From: Microstegium vimineum
Taxonomy: Eukaryota > Streptophyta > Magnoliopsida > Poales > Poaceae
Direction: 5' to 3'
Length of the DNA stretch: 64,000 bases
Assembly (NCBI GenBank): GCA_022036555.1
Contig: CM039130.1
Location: 5,802,527-5,866,526 of the forward strand
The position numbers were made by a program, and so were the translations under genes. Of the stretch, positions 1 through 9,977 are shown in pieces (position 1 is the first letter of the stretch; each line of letters starts with the position of its first letter). Under the pieces are notes generated by a model. That model saw nothing but the letters and a program-made list of their open reading frames with translations. It did not search any database and was not told the origin of the DNA.

Positions 1-1349
1 CAGGCTGATTCTTCGCCACTCCGGCTCGGTGAATCACCCACAACCGATCATAGAAGCTTGAAGAAGGGTCGCCAACAATCTTCACGGCGATCACCTTCCT
101 CCAATCACCACCAAACCGTCTAGGTGCTGTCGAACACCAAGATTAATAAGCACAAGACCTTCACTTGACCATGACAATGCTAGGAAGGTGGATGGATGCA
201 CACAAGTCACTCCTAATCACTCTAGGAGGGAAGAACAAGATGAACTCTCTCAAATCTCTCCCTCTCTAGGCACTTGGCTCTCCAAAGGTTCTCTCAAGGT
301 GTAACCAGCTAAAACAATGGCCAAGCATTGTCCTAAGGATGAAGGAGGCAACTATAAATAGTCCCCACCTCCAAAACTAGCCGTTTCTTCCCTTTTTCAC
401 TTTCTACGAAGGCACCGGACTAGTCCGGAGGATATACCATCGGACTAAGGAAACTGGTCCGGAGCATTCTGGCAGAACAACTTCCACTGGAAAGTAGGCA
501 CCATCGGACCACTCGCTATGGTCCGACGCCCTGGTCCGATGCGCAGGTCCGGAGCCAGGGTGCTCACTGAGTTGAAAACTCAACTGAGCTAGGCACCACC
601 GGACTACTTGCTATAGTCCGGTGCCCTGATCCGACGCAGAGGTCTGGAGCCAGGGTGCTTACTGTGTTCTCAAACTCCTCTGACTGAGAGCGTCGGACTA
701 GCCATCGGACTTACCGTCAGACTAGTCCGGAGCCCTCTCTGAGGCTGGCTTCCTCTGGCAGGGACCACCGGACAACTTGCCTATGGTCCGGTGCAGTCCA
801 GCCAGGTGGTCCGGAGCTTCTCGAGCTGAACTTATGCCTAAGTCAGGGACCGTCGGACCACTCTCCATGGTCCGACGCCTACTAGGCAGACTGGTCTGGA
901 GCCTCTTTCTCCCCCTATTTCAACTGATTTCTCTAAGTTTCTTCAAGGGTTTTTGCTCCTACCATTTCTAGGGATAACCAAGGGCTGATAACAAGGTCTC
1001 TAGGACTAGTTCTGACAAGTAGGCACACACCAACTTTCCCAAACTCTCCTAGGTCAAGCTACTAACCTCATATCCCCCTTTATAGTACGGTCAAAGGAAA
1101 AACAAAGTCCTAACTATACTTAGTGCCCTTCTCAATCTTATGGCACTAAGGACTAGCCTAGTCTTCAACTTGAATCAACATCCTTTGAACCCGAAACAAT
1201 TTCCATCTTGGGGGCATGAATGTCCATTAAGCTCATTCTTAGCATCACTATTGACCTAACTTATAATGACTTTGCCTCTGCAAAACACACGTTAGTCATA
1301 GTGACCTAGCATTGTCGTTAATCGCCTAAACACAAGGGTCCATGATTCT
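1..1349. repeat. Retrotransposon-derived repeat with CCGGACTAGTCCGG-type palindromes
   Basis: No host gene is visible. From about 410 to 900 the sequence repeatedly carries short palindromes of the type CCGGACTAGTCCGG and variants (ccggag, ggtccggtgc), a pattern common in LTR and internal regions of grass LTR retrotransposons. A TATAAATA box lies at 353-360 on the + strand, followed by a CT-rich leader, as in an LTR promoter. Neither element end is recognisable, so this is called as a fragment. The 64-residue open frame at 777-971 is composition-driven and is not called as a gene. Confidence 0.45.
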
Positions 1350-1397
1350 TCAGATGTGACAGGAACTTAAAATAAGTCCCTGTAACCAAACACCCCC
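1350..1397. mobile_element. Truncated Tourist-like MITE (right end only)
   Basis: The stretch ends in ggaacttaaaataagtccc followed by tgtaaccaaacaccccc, and a TTA trinucleotide follows at 1398-1400. Its reverse complement (GGGGGTGTTTGGTTACAGGG) matches the terminus of the intact MITE at 45669-46010. No matching left end lies upstream, so only one end survives. Confidence 0.55.
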
Positions 1398-1653
1398 TTA
1401 GCTAGTACATTTTGGTTTCAGCAACCTGACACACAGCCATGGACGGCCACAGTCAGCCAAGCAGGAAGCCATTACCGGCGGCAGAGGCAGAGGCAGCGCG
1501 CGGGAAGGAGGAAGCCACGCCAAAAGACGGCGCGGGAAGAGGGAGCCGCGCCGAAACACTATATCCCACACAAAGTTACGCAAAACGGGAGTGGATTTCC
1601 CAAGTGCCAGTATTAGGAGAATAGATTAGAAAAGATTTTTTCTTATCTATACA
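1398..1653. other. Unassigned GC-rich intergenic stretch
   Basis: About 250 bp between the MITE stump and the putative Helitron 5' end. Short overlapping frames occur on both strands (about 60 residues), but there is no recognisable domain or splice structure. Nothing can be assigned. Confidence 0.3.
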
Positions 1654-2405
1654 TCTATAATAATAATAATATAATAAAGATAATAAACAGCTAAAATTTC
1701 TCGTATTTTTTCGTCCAGCCCATTCTAAACTGACCTAACCGTCAAATCACTAGCTAGCTTTCAGCCCATCCGCAGCCCATTCACTCGGATGCAAATATCA
1801 GGACGCTCTGCTCCTCGACGCTGCGTCCCGTACTCCCGTCGTTTCCTTCTTCTCGATATCGATAAAAAAAACCGCCGCCCACCGCCGTCACACTCCGCCG
1901 CGTGCCTCCCCCAGGCCGGCATGGACGCCGACCCCTACGCCGCGCCTGAAGCTTCCGCTACCGCGTGCCTCCTGCGCTGCCGTGCAGCACTTCGCGCGAG
2001 CGGCTATCGCGCCGCTGCCCGCCCATCCCGTCGTCTTAGCTGACATTGGTGGCGCCGGTCAAGTAGCGGAGCCGCAACAGCAAAAGATAGGATTTTGTCC
2101 GAGCGAGTTGGAATCGAATCGAATTCCCAGAAAAAATCTAGGTATGTTTCACATACGCCAAGTTCAACACGGATTTTTTCTGTTTTTTTTCTTCTCCATG
2201 ATTGACACGAATTTCTTCTGCTTTTTATTGCTTTTTTGAATGGAACTATAAAATTAAAAGTTGTCATTATGATATCCTCGACATGTAAAAGGAGTTTCTG
2301 ATCTCGTACCAGAACAAGTGCAAACCTCAACTTGGAAATCTGACTCACCGAGTAGAACAAGTGCACGCCTGACACCTTCAAAATTCAGATCACGCCGAGT
2401 TGTAA

Positions 2406-2969
2406 TCTACAGAAGGCCGACCGCGCTGCGCCATGACGTGCCGACACGTCCACTCCGCCATCACCATGCCCTGGAGCACCAGAAGGACGGGAAGGCCACG
2501 CCGCTACAGCGATCGACGTCCCTTCGCCAGCATGGTGCCACAGACACGCCTCCCATGCTGCTACAGTTTAGGACTCTGTACTCTCAGGCCTCCCCTTGGT
2601 CTATAAAAGGGGACGCCAGGATAGAAGAAGAGGGCATGGGTATTCGCATTCGGACGTGAGCTCTCACCCTCATACACCACTCACCCGATTGCTTGATCGA
2701 CCTCTCAAGCAACCAACCGACCGCCTAGGATAGCCCCGCTGCCCTAGGCCTTAGCTCATCCTGAGCACCCGCGTGCAAACCTGCTTGTACCCCCTGTACG
2801 AGCACTTCGGTGCAAGATAATACAATCTATCCTCCCCCGCTGGACGTAGGGCCTTTTGTGCCCGAACCAGGATAAATCTTGTGTTCTTCTTGCATCACAT
2901 CTGGGAGAGGGAGCACGCAATACACAAATTCACTAGTTGATGATTGACCCCTGGGTCAAAGCACCGACA
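2406..2969 (+). repeat. 5' LTR, truncated at its left end
   Basis: It matches the right-hand part of the 3' LTR from 16715 onward and ends in the same CACCGACA terminus. A TATAAAAG box lies at 2603-2610, and the transcript leader (2620-2969) is shared by both LTRs. The break at 2406 is abrupt: upstream sequence has no similarity to the missing LTR portion. The U3 left end and TGTCGG terminus are absent. Confidence 0.9.
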
Positions 2970-2971
2970 GT

Positions 2972-2990
2972 TGGCGCGCCAGGTAGGGGG
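2972..2990 (+). other. Primer-binding site of the retrotransposon
   Basis: Two bases after the LTR end lies TGGCGCGCCAGGTAGGGGG. It begins with TGG, the complement of a tRNA 3' CCA end, as expected for minus-strand priming. The tRNA was not identified. Confidence 0.75.
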
Positions 2991-3027
2991 ACTTTGCGTG
3001 TCGATCAACTCCGAACTACTCTCCTAG

Positions 3028-5194
3028 ATGGATTCCATGATCCCATTACTTCCATTCGCCACCACCGTCTGGTTCGGGAGTCTAGAGTTCATGTCCACGG
3101 GCCACGACCACGACATGGTTCTACTCTCAGCTATTGGCATGGATAGCAGCAGCTCCGGTACTCCAGGGCCAAGGAGGACCAGACGACGGTCCCACCACTC
3201 ACGCCTTTTGCCTGCCACCAGGAGGGGGCGCGAACGACGCTGCCGCACTCTTCACCATGCGGATCCCGGAACGTCGGAGGTCGTCTCCCCGGCCTTACCT
3301 GGCGACACAGTTCCTCCCTTTGGGAGCCTGTTTGACCCATGCTTGCGGGTCGGGGGCGGGTACCTCTCTGAGCCTGACTTTGACTCTTCCATACCGTCAT
3401 CTCAGAGGGTCCCCGTGGCTTCTCCGACACACTCGGCCGCGCCGCCGCCGCATAACCTGTTTCCACATGGGCTCTACAACAGCGCCAGACTCTGTTCTGC
3501 TTTTGTAGGCTTGCAGATACAGACACGTTGCGGGTCTCCAGGGAACCTGCTACGTGCGACGATCAACCTCGTCACCACCTCTTCGCCGGACGAGCGCCTG
3601 GAGCCACGACGAGCCCCGATCCTGGGTTGTCACACCTGGGGCACGTTACGGCGACGGCTGGAGGAGGAGTGCAGGGGATCTTTCCCCAACTTCTATCACG
3701 GCTACCCTGACTCGGACTCCCCCGATGAGGACTACGATCCCACCCGGGAATGCTTCCACCTCGACGGTCAGGTTGATTCCTAGGATGACATCAACGATGC
3801 CACGGCCACGGATGAAGGAGGAGGGGGCAACGCTACACCAGCGCGAAACGCCGACCCCCCCGAGTCCTGACAAAGCTGATCCACCTCAAGACGTCCAGAT
3901 CGCGCAAGTCCGAGAGCTGCTTGCCAAGCTCAAGGAAGAGCGCCTACGACTTCAGCAGCTTGAGCACGCCCTCGAGCGAGATCGCGGGCGCCCACAGGGT
4001 GGAGGAGCTCGCGAGCGGGCCCGGGAAGTCCATCGACAGATCGTCGAGGAGGGGGCAAACGAGCGCCGCGTCTACAACCGTGCCAGCCAAAATGTCGTAG
4101 CGGCCGCAATGCTGCTTCGTGATATGTCGGCGCCATCGACACCCCAAGCGCAACGCATCAGGGACGAAATCCAGGGGCTTCTCCAAACCGCGGTCGTGCA
4201 GCAGGCGGAGAGCTCGGCCTCAAGGCGCAGAGGAGCTGCCTCCGAGCACCAGGACGTACCCCCTCGACAAATTCGAGAGGTATCTGTCCACCAAGACAAA
4301 GCGCCCCAAGGCGGAGTAGAGCGACGACCAGTTCGAGACCGCATCCTCGACGATCGACCACCACGGGAGAACAAACGATGCCGACATGGCGATGCTGAGG
4401 CTCGAGGTTACAGCGCTCACCAAGGTGGGCGCTACGACAGTGACGAAGATCGACGTCGATCTCCGGAACCACCAGGGCCACGAGTCTTCGACAGGACCAT
4501 CTGGCGAACCGCCTTGCCCGTCCGCTTCCGTCTACCCACCAGCCTGGTCAAGTACAACGGCGAAACCAAGCCGGAGCTCTGGCTTGCTGATTTCAGGTTG
4601 GCATGTCAGCTAGGAGGAGCCGACCACGACCACGTCATCATTCAGCACCTCCCGCTTTTCCTCTCCGACACCGCTCGAAGGTGGCTCGAGGAGCTCCCCC
4701 CGGACTTGATCCATGGCTGGCCCGACCTGGTCAGGATCTTCGAAGGGAACTTTAAGGGCACCTACGTGCGGCCAGGGAATTCCTGGGATCTCCGTAGCTG
4801 CAAGCAGAAGCCAGGGGAAACCCTCTGCGACTTCACCTGTCGGTTCTCGAGGCAACGTACCACGCTAACCCACATCTCCGACCACGACGTCATCACTGCG
4901 TTCATCGCCAGAACAACCTGCAAGGAGTTGGTGCGGGAGCTGGGACGGAATACCCCCAAGACCGCCAATGAGCTCATGGACATCGTCGCCAACTACACAG
5001 CCGGCGAGGAAGTCGTTGGCGCGTTCTTCTATGCATCCCCAGAAAAGGGGAAGGCCAAGGCAGATGAGCCCGGGGGCTCGAACAACGGGCCCAAGAGGAA
5101 GAACAACAAGAAGAAGAAAAAGAAGAACCAGCCGGGTCGACACGACGTCGAGCCCGACGATCTTGTCGCTGCGATAGACAAGAAGAAGCCTTGA
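3028..5194 (+). pseudogene. gag: Retrotransposon gag region (frameshifted)
   Basis: A first open frame (3028-3783, 251 codons) has a low-complexity N-terminal part and an acidic end with a YDPTRECF-type motif. It then shifts into the frame used from 3554 to 5194. That second frame holds a charged coiled-coil stretch (about 3900-4060) and the retrotransposon gag core with WLADFRLACQLGG and WLEELPPDLIHGW (about 4550-4990), followed by a lysine-rich tail. It ends at TGA 5192-5194, but the same frame stays open after it, so this stop looks like a mutation. Gag would package element RNA in cytoplasmic particles. The first frame is not a separate host gene, because it lies directly behind the primer-binding site. 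Confidence 0.85.
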
Positions 5195-6313
5195 GGTCCC
5201 CCTCTCGACGGGGGCGTCTTCGACAAGATGCTGAAAGAGCCCTGCCCCTATCATAAGGGACCGACCAACCACAGTCTCGAGGACTGTCGCATGCTCAAAA
5301 GGCACTTCGACTCTCTTGGCTTCAAGAAAGACGACAAGAAGGGGGATCTGCACGACGGGGACGATGGCAAGAACGGGGGCTTCCCCGAGGTTCACGACTG
5401 CTACATGATCTATGGGGGACCCTTGACTCAACTCAGTACGCGTCAACGTAAGAGGGAGCGTCCAGAGGTCTTCTCCGTTCGAGCCCAGGCTCCTCGATAC
5501 CTCGACTGGTCCCACATGTCGATCACCTTCGACCAGGACGACCACCCCGAGCATGTCCCCAACGCAGGGGTCTACCCGCTTGTCGTCGACCCGATCATAC
5601 TCAACACCCGCCTCACCAAGGTACTCATGGATGGGGGAAGCAGCCTCAACATCATCTACGTCGCGACCCTCGACCTCCTGGGGATCCCGAGGACCGCGCT
5701 CCTGCCCAGCGCGGGAGGATTCCACGAGGTCGTTCCAAGAAAGAAGGCACTCCCGATCGGCCGTGTCAAGCTACCCGTCTGCTTCGTTACCCCCTCGAAC
5801 TTCCGAAAGGTGGATCTGACCTTCGAGGTGGTCGCGTTCCGTGGCATCTACCACGCCATCATCGGTCGACCGGAGTACGCCAAGTTCATGGCGATCCCGA
5901 ACTACGCCTACCTCAAGCTGAAGATGCCAGGGCCCATGGGGGTCATCACCGTCGACACCTCCTACGAGCACGCATACGACTGTGACGTCGAGTGCGTGGA
6001 AAACGCCGAAGCGGTCGAGGAGTCGGCCGTCCTCGCGGCCCTCGACGACTTCTCCAAGGAGATCCCCGACCCCAAGTGACACGTCGGCAACTTCAAGCCT
6101 GCGGAGGACACCAAGACCGTCCCGCTCGACCCCGGCCACGTGGATTGGAAGGCGCTGACGATCAGCGCCACCCTCGAGCCCAAATAGGAAGTCGTGCTCG
6201 TCAACTTTCTCCGTGCGAATGCTGACGTGTTTGCATGGAGTCCCTCGGATATGCCAGGCATTCTGAGGGAGGTCGCCGAGCACTCCTTGGACATCTGAGC
6301 CGGATCCAAACCG
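5195..6313 (+). pseudogene. pro: Retrotransposon zinc-knuckle/protease region (nonsense codons)
   Basis: This continues the gag frame. A CPYHKG...C segment near 5240-5290 looks like a degenerate zinc knuckle. The aspartic protease core follows, with LMDGGSSLNIIY near 5625-5665 (the DGGS triad replaces the usual DxGS/T) and the IIGRPEYAKF flap-side motif near 5860-5890. The enzyme would cut the polyprotein. In-frame nonsense codons occur at 6077-6079 (TGA), 6185-6187 (TAG) and 6296-6298 (TGA). Each is one C-to-T change from CGA or CAG. Confidence 0.85.
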
Positions 6314-8118
6314 ATGAAGCAACGGTTGCGCCGCTTCGACGAGGAGAAGCGCAGAATCATCGGGGAGGAGGTCGACAAGCTTTTGAAGGTCGGATTCATC
6401 AAGGAGGTACATCATCCCGAGTGGTTAGTAAATCCCGTACTTGTCAAGAAAAAGAATGGAAAGGATAGGATGTGCGTAGACTACACTAGTTTAAATAAAG
6501 CATGTCCTAAGGTTCCTTTTCCATTACCACGTATCGATCAAATAGTAGATTCCACTGCGGGATGTGAAACTCTCTGCTTCCTTGATGCCTATTCTGGCTA
6601 TCACCAAATAAAGATGAAGGAGTCCGATCAGCTCGCGACTTCCTTCATCACCCCCTTTGGCATGTTTTGCTACATCATTATGCCCTTCGGTTTGCGAAAC
6701 GTCGGGGCCACATATCAAAGATGCATGCTCCATGTCTTTGGAAAACACATAGGGCCGACCATCGAGGCCTACGTTGATGACATCGTGGTCAAATCCAAAA
6801 CAGTCGGGAACCTGGTCGGAGACCTTGAGATCGCGTTTGGGTGCCTCAGGGCAAACCACATAAAGCTGAACCCAGAGAAGTGTGTCTTCGGGTTCCTCGA
6901 GGCATGCTCCTAGGGTACATAGTTTCCCAACGCGGGATCGTGGCCAACCCTAAGAAGGTAACCGCAATCACCAGGATGGGCCCGATCAAGGATCTTAAGG
7001 GTGTGCAAAGGGTCACAGGGTGCCTCGCTGCCCTCAGCCGGTTCATCTCGCGGCTCGTGGAGAAGGCACTACCCCTTTACCGCCTCCTAAAGAAGACCGA
7101 ACACTTTACATGGACCGTCGAGGCCGAGGAGTCACTCTCCAAACTCAAAGCTTTTCTCACCTCGCCACCTATCTTGGTGCCCCCGAGCCCAGCCGAGCCC
7201 CTCTTGCTCTATGTCGCAGCAACTACCCAAGTAGCCAGCGCTGCCGTAGTGGTCGAGAGGGCGGAAGAAGGACATGCCCTGCTGGTTCAGAGGCCTGTCT
7301 ACTTTGTGAGCGAGGTACTTTCCAAGACTAATACGAGATACCCCCACATCCAGAAGCTGTTGTATGCCATCGTCCTCACTCGGCGCAAGCTCCAGCACTA
7401 TTTCCTGGGCCACCCGGTTACTATGGTCTCATCTTTCCCCCTCGGGAGATAATCCAGAACCGGAAGGCGTCTGGAAGAATCGCCAAGTGGTCGGTCGAGC
7501 TCATGGGGGAAACCCTCTCCTACGCCCCTCGGAAGGCCATCAAGTCTCAGGTATTGGCAGATTTCATTGCAGAATGGACCGACACCCAACTACCCCCGGC
7601 GCAAGTTCAGACCGAGCTCTGGACCATGTACTTCGATGGATCATTGATGAAGATGGGGGCAGACACCGGATTGCTCTTCATATCACCCTCAGGGGTCCAC
7701 ATGCGCTACGTCATCCGTCTCCACTTCCCCGCCTCCAACAACGTAGTCGGGTACGAGGCCCTCGTCAACGGTCTGCGCATCGCCATCGAGCTCGGGGTCC
7801 GATGCCTCGACGTTCGGGGGACTCGAGTTGGTAATCGACCAAGTGATGAAAGATTCGAGCTGCCACGACCCCAAGATGGAAGCCTACTGCAAGGAGGTCC
7901 GAAGGCTCGAGGACAAATTCTATGGCCTCGAGCTCAACCACACCGCCCGCCGGTACAACGAAGCTGCTGACGAGCTGGCCAAAATCGCGTCCACTAGAGG
8001 TACAGTCCCTCCCGACGTCTTCTCGAGGGACCTTCACAAGCCATCCGTCGACCTAGGCTCGGGGGCTCCTGCCCTCGAGCAAGGGGTCGATCCACCCCCC
8101 TCGACCGATCACCCCTAG
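6314..8118 (+). pseudogene. pol: Retrotransposon reverse transcriptase and RNase H (frameshifted)
   Basis: Reverse transcriptase motifs in order are VKKKNGKDRMCVDYTSLNKA (about 6445-6505), FCYIIMPFGLRNVGATYQR (about 6665-6720) and the catalytic YVDD box (about 6770). The connection domain and first RNase H continue in another frame (6841-7452), with a frameshift near 6895. A second RNase H-like segment (YFDGSLMKMG, EALVNGLRIA, ELAKIAS) lies in two frames at 7503-7970 and 7828-8118, with shifts near 7445 and 7825. The second RNase H-like module agrees with a Tat-lineage element. The product would copy element RNA into DNA, but no intact protein can be made. Confidence 0.88.
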
Positions 8119-9419
8119 AACGGGGAAGAAGTCATGGAGGTCGACGGAACGGCCGCAACACCAACCCCCTCGACAGACTGGCGCGCACCCTACCTCGAGT
8201 ATCTAATACGAGGCGAGCTCCCAGAAGACCGCACCGAAGCCCGCCGTATAGACTGACGCGCCAAAACCTATGTCTTGTATGGGGATGGCTACGAGCTGTA
8301 CCAACGCAGCCCTACCGGTATACTTCAGCGTTGCCTCACCCTCGAGGAAGGGAGGGCACTACTGAAGGACCTACACTCGGGGCTTGCGGCCACCACGCGG
8401 CGCCAAGAACGCTGGTAGGAAGCGCCTTTCGACAAGGCTTCTACTGGCCGACAGCCGTCACTGACGCTACCAAGCTTGTTTGATCTTGCAAGGGATGCCA
8501 ATTCTACGCCAGGCAGACTCACCTGCCTGCGCAAGCTCTTCAGATGATACCCATAACTTGACCATTCGCGGTATGGGGGCTCGACATGGTCGGCCCACTG
8601 AAGAAAACAAAAGGTGGCCACACCCACCTCCTCGTGGCCGTAGACAAGTTCTCGAAATGGATCGAGGCCCGACCCATCGCCAACATTCAATTTCGACAAG
8701 CCATGCTATTCTTCACCGACATCATCCACCGCTTCGGGGTCCCTAACGTCATCATCACCGACAACGGCACGCAGTTCACCGGCCAAAAGTTCCTAGACTT
8801 CTGTGACCACCACCACATCAGGGTGAACTGGTTTGCAGTCGCCCACCCTCGAACTAACGGCCAGGTCGAGCGCGCCAACGGTATGGTTTTACAGGACCTC
8901 AAGCCAAGGATCTTCGACCGGCTAAACAAACACGGCAAAAGATGGGTCAATGAGCTACCCTCTGTCCTATGGAGCCTCAGAACAACGCCAAGTCGAGCCA
9001 CAGGGTTCTCCCCGTTCTTCTTGGTCTATGGGTCCGAGGCCGTCCTCCCCACTGACCTCGAGTACGGGTCCCCTCGACTAAAGACCTACAACGAGCAGGC
9101 CAATGCAGCAGCCCGAGAGGACTCCCTCAACCAGCTCGAGGAAGCCCGGGACGTGGCCCTCTTCAAGTCGGCAAAGTACCAGCAAACGCTGCGGCGCTAC
9201 CACGACAAACACGTACGCAAAAGGGACCTCGACGTCGGCGACCTCGTGTTGCGCCGCCGACAGAGCAACAAGGGACGTCACAAGCTGACGCCACCTTGGA
9301 AAGGACCCTTCATCGTGGCAGAGGTGCTAAAGCCGGGGACTTACAAGCTGAAGAACGACAAGGGCGAGATCCTCACCAACGCGTGGAACATCGAACAGCT
9401 ACGTCATTTCTATCTCTAA
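8119..9419 (+). pseudogene. int: Retrotransposon integrase (C-terminal part open)
   Basis: The N-terminal zinc-binding part is broken by stops at 8254-8256 (TGA), 8416-8418 (TAG) and 8481-8483 (TGA) and a frame change near 8412-8440; the SCKGC pair is readable just after 8483. From 8586 to 9419 there is a 277-codon open frame with the rve core: LLVAVDKFSKWIEA, IITDNGTQF, HPRTNGQVERANG (DDE-type residues), then a basic C-terminal segment ending in NAWNIEQLRHFYL. Integrase joins element DNA to the chromosome. There is no chromodomain, as expected outside the chromovirus clade. Confidence 0.9.
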
Positions 9420-9977
9420 GGCCTCGAAGCCTCGTACATTTTCTACATTATGTACAACTATCGCATTATGAATGAATAAAATGTTCTCGAAATACATTTC
9501 ACGTTCGTTCATAACTCTAAGGTAGCCTCGACTCTGCTCTGGCAAAGTCAAGCCTCCCTCGGGGGCTGACAAGGGGGGACCCCCCTCCTAAGTCCTCTAA
9601 AAACTCGAACGTTTTTTCGAAACTCAGCACCTCTCTTTCCACCTTTGCCCCGAGCACGCTTCACGGCTAAGTAGAAAACGCCTCGGACTCCCTAAGGGTC
9701 GAGGGCCGCCGAGCCGGGGACTCTCCTACGCCTCAGGTCTATGGTACCCCCACTCGCTCCCCCCTCCAGAGATACGAGCGTGCGTCGAATACTTAGTCCA
9801 TAAGCAACGACTCAGACGAAGAGAAATAGAGACAGCTCGAGAAATAAAAACAACCAGATGCATCCCAAACAAAATGCATTAAAATTAAGAAGCCCCCAGG
9901 GGCTCGACATCGTATCATTACAGAAGCTAAACTATTACATGGACCTTTTTGTCTAGATTTGGCTCGCAGGCCTAGAG
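9420..9977. other. Retrotransposon spacer between integrase and antisense gene
   Basis: This is the meeting point of the two convergent coding regions of the element. It includes TACATTATGTACAACTATCG-like AT-rich sequence and AATAAA at 9475-9480 on +, a possible poly(A) signal for the sense transcript. No coding potential is visible. Confidence 0.5.

Noticed and set aside
3028..3783. 251-codon frame as an independent host gene
   Set aside because: It lies just behind the primer-binding site and leads into the gag frame, so it is the gag N-terminal part.
4865..5725. 286-codon - strand open frame
   Set aside because: It is a shadow of gag-protease on the opposite strand.
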